Below, in pieces: positions 34,171-41,022 of a stretch of DNA of 41,022 nt; within the stretch, counting starts at the first letter, position 1; each line of letters starts with the position of its first letter. Where the stretch lies: positions 1,273,697 to 1,314,718 of the forward strand of contig BFEA01000235.1 in NCBI GenBank assembly GCA_003427395.1, written 5' to 3'. The position numbers were made by a program, and so were the translations under genes. Under the pieces are notes generated by a model that ran no database searches, was not told the origin of the DNA, and saw only the letters and a program-made list of their open reading frames with translations. Source of the DNA: Chara braunii. Its lineage: Eukaryota; Streptophyta; Charophyceae; Charales; Characeae.

Positions 34171-34921
34171 ACACTACGTACTTGAGCAGAGTCTGCACAT
34201 AAGTAATATGAAAATCACTACTATCACAGTTTGAATTCTACTTGCAGTAGTTGTATAAAATATTGTTATTTTTTAATGTACAGGACCACTTAGTTGCGCG
34301 GCATAGTGTCCCACAGAACATTTGCATTCTTGGGTACAACAAATATCGTGGGAGACCCCTTTTATACCAGCATGCCCATGTTCGAGGAGCTAAGATCTGT
34401 TGTTTTTTTTTTTTTTTTGGATAATGCACTGCAAGTAAAATACTGATTGTGAAATTGTAAATCACTAAACGCTAGATTTAAATATATTTATTGATTCTGA
34501 AATTTTTTTATTTTTCCCTCCATTCCAACCGTTGCTAATGAAATGATAACCTAGTGTGCTCTTGGTCATGACCACTGGTACACAAGCTAGAGACACACTC
34601 TCACTTACTCGGTTTTAAAATGCACCTTGATCAATTACAAGCCAAGTACGTATTGAGGAAAAAAAATGTCGATGTACCACTTGCACAGACAGTTCGGTGG
34701 CGGGAGAGAAAGTCAGAGTTATTTTTTTGAGGGGGTTATTTTCGGTAGAACTAGGATATGAGTTGACAGACGAGTGTACCACTAAAGTAAAAAAAAGGAG
34801 GAAAAAATAAGGACCGAAATTAAACTTTTCATTGATTTTTTCATCTCGGTCCTCATTTTTTCAAGTTGGCAGACGAGTGTACTCAACCTATAATTTCAAT
34901 AATCGATTGTTTTTATTTATC
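34171..34921. other. unassigned AT-rich sequence
   Basis: Composition becomes AT-rich from about 34.2 kb. A 17-base T run lies at about 34404-34420. No gene recognised. Confidence 0.4.
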
Positions 34922-35692
34922 CATACACCCAGGGGTGCCGGTGTTCGGGACGGGCCGAACGCCTGAACCCGAATGTACGGGACCCCTTCGGAAGGCATTC
35001 GGCCGTTCATGCCGAACGCGGACAAAAAAAAAAAAAAAAAAAAGTTTTAAAAAACTTCCGAAACCAAAATATGTTATGAAAAAATATAAACTAAACAACA
35101 TTTGTCTGGGCGCTACATCCAAATTTTTTACCACATTTGAATTAAAAATCAAATACCGAAAATAAACACTATGACAAAAATAAAAAAAATTAAAAAGAGA
35201 ATTAAAATGAGTGAGTGTGCCAACACCTTTTCGACACCGCTATCTTTGTCAATTTTTAATTATTTTTTGGCATTGCCAAATGACCTGAAAATTTACAAAT
35301 ATGTAGTTTACATAATCAATAACTCATTAAAAAAATTTCAAAAAATAATAATTTTGTTTCGGTCCGTAAATAAAATGAAAACAAAATTTAAAAGTGAAAA
35401 AAAACAAAATAGTGAGTGGTCGAGCACGTTTTGACACTCCAATCTTTGGCGATTTTTAATGTTTGTTTGACGAAAAAGAATGGCTTCAAAATTTATAATG
35501 GTGTAGGTTACATCATAGAGAACTCACAAAAAACAATTCGAAAAAAAATACGTATTTTTAGGTCCCAAAACATTTTTTGGCGGGGGCCGAACTGGAAGAT
35601 GTTCGGCCCCCGAACGGGACCCCGAACGCCCGAACGTTCGGGAGCCAGCCCGGGGGCCCTCGAACGTTCGGTCAGGTAACCCTGCATACACC
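34922..35692. mobile_element. complete non-autonomous hAT-type DNA transposon with 8-bp target-site duplication
   Basis: The element (34930-35684, 755 bp) starts CAGGGGTGCC and ends GGTAACCCTG, imperfect terminal inverted repeats of the CAGGG class. The perfect 8-bp duplication CATACACC is at 34922-34929 and 35685-35692. CAGGG termini with 8-bp duplications are diagnostic of the hAT superfamily. About 100 bp at each end is GC-rich with many GAACG/CGTTC subterminal motifs, while the core is AT-rich and contains two related blocks (GTG(C/T)...TTTTGACAC...TCTTTG). There is no transposase frame. A second copy lies inverted at 37975-38566. Confidence 0.93.
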
Positions 35693-36604
35693 TTTTCACT
35701 TGCAATTTTCATGAATTGATATTGATGAATTACTTACCGACATGCTATAGTCCTTATGATATTTTTCATACATCCAAATAAACAATTTTTTTAAATAAAA
35801 TTTCAGCTATTTAAATAAATTTATTACACATTATGTATTGAACCCCATAATCGCACTTAAAAGTATATATATCAATAAGTACTATATAATAATATATACA
35901 ATTTATATATTACATTGATGATAAACAATATACCGATATCAGTATATCTATAACATTATATAAAAAATAAAAGAATATACACATATGTATGATATTGATA
36001 ATGTCATGTCTAGATAATATAAATAATATATATTTATATCTCTATATAAACAATCAAAGAATAAAATATCAAAATATTTCACATAAAAGTATAAATATAA
36101 ATAAAAAATAATAATATAAATATATATCTTATAACACAAGCAATATATTTATTGTATATTTTTGTATTGCATATTCATGTTAAATCATCTTATGTATAAT
36201 AATAGAATATCTTACTAAATAGAATAAAAATAATACATAATAAATAGAATAAATACATAAATAGAATTAGTAATAAACTAGAATAAGTAATTAAAAAATA
36301 ATTCAAAAAAAAAACAAAAGTTTTTTGTTTGGCATTGATTTTCGAATTAATTGATTGAATTGATATATAGATAGAATAGAGAAAGTACATAATCGGATTA
36401 AACATTTATTTTTGAAATTCAATAGAAACAGAAAGAGTTCATAAATAGAAATAGTCTATTCTATTACTATTAAATACTCTTATTCTATTATTTTATAGTA
36501 TTTTAACTTGTATTTATAGATTTGACTCTCTATCTTCTATATATCATGAAAACATTGATAAACTAGAACTATAATTATAAAGTTATCTTAATTCAATGAG
36601 AATA
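35693..36604. other. very AT-rich sequence, no gene
   Basis: Almost pure A/T with ATATAA-type runs and TTCTATT/AATAGAA motifs. It could be plastid intergenic DNA given what follows, but nothing identifies it. Confidence 0.4.
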
Positions 36605-36751
36605 AATGATAAATACAGAAGAAGTCAAAAGAGTAGGAATCATTAATACACCAAACCATCCAATGTATAGTCGGTTTTCANTGCTGGTAACCCAGTCACA
36701 AAAACGACCCCATAAATTTGAACTTTCACGTCTTTCTAAAGTAGCAGTCAT
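36605..36751 (-). pseudogene. plastid-derived psbA fragment (D1 N terminus)
   Basis: From ATG at 36751 the minus strand reads [20 protein letters not shown], then VTS-x-ENRLYIGWFGVLMIPTLLTSSVFII, the first 49 residues of the photosystem II D1 protein. One ambiguous base (about 36681) falls in the VTS-x codon. After SVFII similarity stops abruptly and a TGA follows within four codons. In a working gene about 300 more residues would follow. Either the copy is truncated or an intron begins here; with other plastid fragments nearby, a nuclear plastid insertion is favoured. Confidence 0.9.
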
Positions 36752-36833
36752 AAAAAAATAAGTATTTGAGTTATTTTAATTTTCGACACCTCTCTAAAAT
36801 ATTTAGATTCTTAACTAATAGTCTATTTCAACT

Positions 36834-37090
36834 TCAGATATTTTTTTTTCTTGCATCTTTTATTTGTTGACTTAAATTCTCTTGTGATAATTTATAAATA
36901 TCTCTAAATTGAATTGGATCTTTATCAAAATTAGATCTTTGTTTCACAATTTTTACTCTTAGATTTGGTTCTTTGACAGTAGAAACATTTACATGCATAC
37001 CAAAACGATATAGTAACTGAGGTCTTAATTCACATTCTTTAGGATTTCCAGATCCAATTAGAATAAAATGCGAAGGATTAAATCTTCTTG
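36834..37090 (-). pseudogene. plastid-derived chlI fragment (Mg-chelatase subunit I)
   Basis: The minus strand reads NPSHFILIGSGNPKECELRP, then QLLYRFGMHVNVSTVKEPNLR and a VKIVKQRSNFDKDPIQFRDIYKL block, with a stop at 36834-36836. This matches the AAA+ core of ChlI, including the sensor-region GSGNP and the arginine-containing LLxRFGMH motif. ChlI powers Mg insertion into protoporphyrin IX. Only about a quarter of the protein is present and no start is seen. Plastid-encoded chlI is an algal trait, so the fragment informs the host lineage. Confidence 0.85.
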
Positions 37091-37159
37091 ACGTTGTTTT
37101 TCAATACAGAATCTTAATAATTTCAGTTTTATAATTTGAACTTTTCATGGCAGAGATTT

Positions 37160-37363
37160 CACTTCTTCTTACCATTTTTGAAGTTTTTCATTATGCATCC
37201 TTGTAAAACGCCTACCTGCTTCAATTTGTCTAGATGTAATCCAATATGACTCTGAGGCCTGTAAAACAAACTTTAAAAAAACAATTGAATTTCCTTTTGT
37301 AGAAATCTTTTTTATTATTCCTTTATGATGTTTATGAAATTTAGTTTTACGAGGGAGGTAATC
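37160..37363 (-). pseudogene. plastid-derived rpl16 fragment (exon 2 part)
   Basis: [20 protein letters not shown], then [20 protein letters not shown] and [15 protein letters not shown], match the N-terminal half of ribosomal protein uL16, with the hallmark [10 protein letters not shown]. It is more diverged than the psbA piece and ends at a stop after LQKW. It lies immediately upstream, in minus-strand sense, of the chlI piece, an adjacency I do not know from plastid genomes. Confidence 0.85.
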
Positions 37364-37571
37364 GGTAATAGAAATCAGTTTTTCATTACACACAAGAAAA
37401 AAAAATGTATTTAGAGTGAGATTATTCACACACAATCAAATTCAAAAAATTAAATATAATTTATGGTAGTAAATTAATTGGATTTACTATATCCAATCTT
37501 TTATAAGTTGCTATTATAATTGATTTATCTCTTAATTAACATGTATTCTTTTTTAGATAATCAAATTCAAG

Positions 37572-37698
37572 CAGGGATGTCGTGCAACTAGGTAGCGCGT
37601 TTGTCTTGGGTACAAAATGTCCACTCGAAGGGATGTCCTGTCTTGGGTACAAAATGTCCAATCAAATTCAAGCAGGGATGTCCTGTCATTCCTATTTT
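37572..37698 (+). pseudogene. plastid-derived trnP-UGG, broken and partly duplicated
   Basis: AGGGATGT followed by GGTAGCGCGTTTGTCTTGGG and TACAAAATGTC matches the 5' two-thirds of plastid proline tRNA, with the TGG anticodon in the TCTTGGGTA loop. A second GTCTTGGGTACAAAATGTCC lies about 40 bp on. The 3' end (TTCAA...TCCTGTCATTCCTA) follows at about 37668-37698. The pieces are separated by duplicated bits, so it cannot fold as a tRNA. Confidence 0.75.
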
Positions 37699-37945
37699 TG
37701 AGCCGGCGACTCATAGGCATTGGCTTGGTTAAGAGAAATTATCCACCGGAGCCATAGCGAAAATAAGTCTTTTTAGGGTTATTGTCATTGTCTATGGACC
37801 CGAACCTGGTTGATCTTACCATGATCAGGATGAAGCTTGAGTAAAACTAAGTGAAGGTCAAAACCGACCGATGTTGAAAAATCGGCGGATGAGCTGTGGT
37901 TAGTGGTGAAATGCCACTCGAACTCGGAGCTACCTGATTCTTATG
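37699..37945 (+). pseudogene. plastid 23S rRNA fragment
   Basis: GAGCCGGCGACTCATAGGCA opens a 240-base match to plastid 23S rRNA domain II, continuing through GGACCCGAACCTGG, CATGATCAGGATGAAGCTTG, CCGACCGATGTTGAAAAATC and GGTGAAATGCCACTCGAAC. It ends just after GAGCTA, short of the conserved CTGGTTCTCC. Several conserved bases are changed, so this is a decayed insert and not a working gene. Confidence 0.9.
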
Positions 37946-37974
37946 TTACACTATCAAATAATTATTATACTAAT

Positions 37975-38566
37975 CAGGGTCACCAGTCCGTACGTACGGA
38001 GGTCCCCGGGCAGACCTCCGTACGTATGGGCGTTCGGGGTCTCGTATGGGGTCCGAACCCGACCGCGTTCGGCCCCCGCCAAAAATTATTTCGGGGTGTA
38101 AAAATAATTATGTTTTTCTGAATGTTTTTTTGTGAGCTCTCTATGACATGAGGTACATGCTTGTAAATTTTCAAGTCATTTAGCTAAGCCAAAAAAAAAG
38201 TAAGAATCGCCAAAGATGGCGGTGTCAAAACGTGCTCGCTCACGTGTTTTTTCACTTTCTATTTTTTGTTTTCACTTTAGTTCGGGGTCTAAACAATTTT
38301 ATTATTTTTTGAACCATTTTTCGTGGGTTTTCTATTATGTGAAGTAGACATCTGAAAATTTTCAGGGCATTTAACTATGCAAAAAAAAAATGAAAAATCG
38401 CCAAAGATGGCGGTGTCGAAAACATGCTCGCGCACTCACTAAATTTAATTCTCTTTTTATTTTTATTCATTTTTATTATTAGGATTTGTTTTTTGTATTT
38501 TATTTTTATTTCCAATTTGGTAAGGATTTCGGATGTAATGCTCAGGCAAATCTTGTTTAATTATTT
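37975..38566. mobile_element. second copy of the hAT element, inverted and 3'-truncated
   Basis: It starts CAGGGTCACCAG, matching the inverted right end of the first copy. GGCGTTCGGGGTC, GTTCGGCCCCCGCC, CGCCAAAGAT...GTGTCAAAACGTGCTCG and GGATGTA...GCAAAT(C/G)TTGTTTA then follow in the same order as the complement of 34930-35684. Homology stops at about 38566, before the GC-rich terminus, and a CTCTGTTCCTCACGCTTT repeat begins. The preceding bases ATACTAAT have no partner on the other side. Confidence 0.85.
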
Positions 38567-38684
38567 TTCTCTGTTCCTCACGCTTTCTCTGTTCCTCACG
38601 CTTTATTTCCAATGTTGTGTGATTTTAGCAAAACAACATTTGTTTTACACCAGATTCTCTGTTCCTCACGCTTTCTCTCTCCCT
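38567..38684. repeat. CTCTGTTCCTCACGCTTT repeats
   Basis: Two adjacent copies at about 38569-38604 and a third at about 38657-38676, beginning exactly where the hAT homology ends. Confidence 0.8.
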
Positions 38685-40079
38685 CACACACACATTTTTC
38701 TTCTCTCTATCTCTCTTCTTTGGGCTTCGGTTTTATAAATGTTGTTTTTTGTACGTGGAAAATTATTAAGTTTTTTGCATCATCAAGAATAGTTATCGAT
38801 ATGTCTATAGTTTGCAACACAATTTTCTCTAGTTTGAGTAATATGACAAAAAAAACGACATGAAAGCGCATATACAATAAGTAAGAAAAATATATTTCAT
38901 CTAGATAATGACACATTTTTTATCAATTTTTATGTTTGGATGTGTTTGTCTTTATTAATTTATCTCTCTCTTTCTATCTATCTACTTCGAAATCTTGACC
39001 GACAAGTCAAAGTTTACAAGATGAATTAAGCTTTGAAACAAATCTTTAATGGTAAATGACATTTTTTTTTAATGGCAGATGCATACATTTAGGTGCCCCG
39101 GTGAAAGCTCTTAATTGTCAAGTAGCATGCAATTACCTACCAGGACGGAAAATATTATTAGGAATGTAATGACGTGAAAATATAAATTATAATCAATAAA
39201 TATAATTTTTTTCCCCCTATAATACTTTGTTTACTTACTCATATGATTTTTTAAAGTTTTTTTTTTGTCCTTACGTTTTTGTGTCTTATTTATTTTTCCC
39301 TAACAAACAATTTTGATATTGTTGAAAAGGAAAAAAAAAATCTTAAAAAACTATTACGCATTGACAAAATGCAATTATCGTGTTTAAACCGAGCATTCAC
39401 TGGTAACCCCGCGCGTATATCAACTTTTGAATGTGCATTGTTATATGCAATAATTCGATAATTATGAAAAAACAATGTAAAAAAAAAAAACAATCATTCA
39501 ACACAAATAATAAATTATGTTATACTACGAGAATTATAACAAACTTTAGAAGAAAAAAAAAAATCATAAATACGAATTTCTATAAAAAATATTGAATTAA
39601 CAAAAATAAAGAATATATTTTTTTAAACACATGGCAGCGGGTATACGTTGTATAGGTAGGACATTGACAAGGATGCGAGACTCTGTGAAGATGTCGGTCC
39701 TAAAAGTGTTTTGAATTAAAATAAAAAATATTTAAATAAATGATATCAAATTTGTCTCACTTTAGTGACAATACGAGTGTACAGTGTCACAAAGTCCATA
39801 ACAGTAGTCGAACGTACAATCAATTTTTCTATCCTTAAATTCGTACAGGTGTTGAATATAAAACAAAGCACATTCGACTGATACTATACATAATAAAAAT
39901 TAATCTGGACATGATGTGTTCTCAAACAGAAAAATATTGTTCAAAATTATTTTATTATCTATATATCAAACGATATTTATCAAAAGTCTGTGATAAGTTC
40001 AGTTTTTTAACCACTGAGTTAAATGAAAAATAACCCACTAATAAAAAAACATACATCTGAATTTTTGTTAGCATTTCAC
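38685..40079. other. AT-rich sequence, no gene
   Basis: Low-complexity AT-rich DNA with many A and T runs. Nothing recognisable on either strand. Confidence 0.4.
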
Positions 40080-40919
40080 CGTTCACTCTGTCGGGGCAAA
40101 TACCCTGACAAGGGTATTTGGTTGGGGTTTTGAACGTTGGACGCTGTCCGGCGCTTTTGTTGAATTGAGGAACTTGACGAGACTGACGTTTGCCAAAAAG
40201 TTTATTTAGACCAACCCTGTGATTGAGAGTCTTAAACTTTTTTAGAACCTGACATCGTTGACGTCCGAATGAAATAGTGGGAGTTGGCGGTACGACCTAT
40301 CGTCTGCAGTTTCCGACAGGGCCACAGGGGCACATAGTCGTGGAAAGACTGAAACAAGACTATTCTACCTAAAAGACCGACGGACGGCTGCTAAGCCGCT
40401 CAATTCAGGGCCTAGGTAGGCTATAAAGAACGGCGCGTCGAGTACGGGGCCCTGACGCGGGAGGAATATATATATATTTTTTTCTATTTCCCGGACCCGC
40501 GGGTTTTTCGAGTCAGGGGGCCGACAGGCCGGTGCCGAGGCCTAGCCATGGACGGGCTGCCATTTATGGGAATGCGGCGGCAGGGCCTAATGCCTCAGGC
40601 AGGCGAAGTCTGTTGAGCCACAGTCTGCATGCGACCTGCTGGGCGCAACCCTTCAAGTGGAAGAGTTGCTGTTCTAGCTTCAGTGATAAGAGCTAGCCCA
40701 GTAGGCACCACATCGGATTTTCAACAAGCAAATGTTGGAATCGAGCTGGCGATAAGCAGTCTGGTCTAGCTCCTTTTCTTTTGGAGCTGCCCACTGCACC
40801 AGCATGAAGCGTGGCCATTCTTGGCCATGAGATCATTAAATCTCACGCTCGGGAACAGCCGCGTGGCTGCAGCATGACCCCTGCGCAAGGACGACACCAT
40901 AAATCGAGAAATGGTCCAA
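40080..40919. other. GC-moderate sequence of unknown nature
   Basis: Composition changes sharply from the AT-rich block. A small perfect stem (CAAATACCC/GGGTATTTG) lies at about 40097-40120. No coding frame above 70 codons is credible. It may be part of a transposon I cannot name. Confidence 0.4.
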
Positions 40920-41022
40920 AATCCCGGTAGGGATTTAAACCCAGGTCTGTACCTCGATGTGCCATAGCAGGCCACGATGGGACGTGACTGTTGGCAAAGC
41001 CAACGAAATTAAAAAAAAAAAA
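40920..41022 (-). repeat. possible tRNA-related retroposon piece at window end
   Basis: The minus strand has CGTGGCCTGCTATGG (A-box-like) about 25 bases before ACCTGGGTTTAAATCCC (B-box-like), a spacing suggestive of a pol III tRNA-type promoter. The arms do not pair as a tRNA. The plus strand ends in 12 A at 41011-41022. Confidence 0.3.

Noticed and set aside
36605-37945. Functional plastid genes psbA, chlI, rpl16, trnP, rrn23
   Set aside because: All are partial, and trnP is broken and duplicated; no plastid operon context.
40920-41022. A tRNA gene on the minus strand
   Set aside because: A- and B-box-like motifs occur, but acceptor and other stems do not pair.

Overview
The window looks like nuclear DNA of a green plant-lineage (streptophyte) organism. 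It has one well-supported gene, a plant-type importin beta-1 on the minus strand split by a 6.9 kb GT-AG intron, set in a large repeat-rich non-coding landscape. The retroelements are of plant type: an APE-type LINE, a Ty3/gypsy remnant, SINE-like retroposons and a hAT DNA transposon. A plastid-derived tract contains part of chlI, which to my knowledge many algal plastids keep and land-plant plastids lack. With the plant-like importin this points to a streptophyte alga, possibly Chara-like; the organism call is inference.

Layout. 1-1360: simple repeats and a SINE-like copy. 1361-6085: a decayed LINE ORF2 on the minus strand (endonuclease, reverse transcriptase and C-terminal zinc-finger regions). 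6464-7310: a dispersed repeat. 7311-7806: a 5'-truncated, polyadenylated retrocopy of proteasome subunit alpha type-3 (PAG1/PSMA3), itself hit by a poly(A) insertion. 8.3-17.5 kb: short tandem arrays (26, 33, 47 and 51 bp units), long (CT)n/(AG)n tracts, SINE-like copies and several very short poly(A) insertions flanked by target-site duplications. 12662-13092 is an assembly artefact holding two copies of the Nextera mate-pair junction adapter.

19796-29351: importin beta-1, exon 2 at 19796-20003 and exon 1 at 26938-29351, 873 residues when spliced. Its intron holds a recurring ~33-bp motif and a foldback element. The 5' leader (29352 to about 29950) is pyrimidine-rich on the coding strand. 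30-32.9 kb has no recognisable gene but holds a near-perfect foldback at 31391-31527. 33.0-34.2 kb is a Ty3/gypsy protease/RT remnant.

34.2-40.05 kb is markedly AT-rich. It contains a complete non-autonomous hAT element (34930-35684, perfect 8-bp duplication CATACACC), then pieces of plastid psbA, chlI, rpl16, trnP and 23S rRNA packed into 1.4 kb, then a second, truncated copy of the same hAT element in inverted orientation. From about 40.08 kb base composition returns to GC-moderate sequence of unknown nature, ending in poly(A).

Apart from importin beta-1, no intact protein gene could be supported. Most open frames are chance frames, microsatellite translations or decayed transposons.
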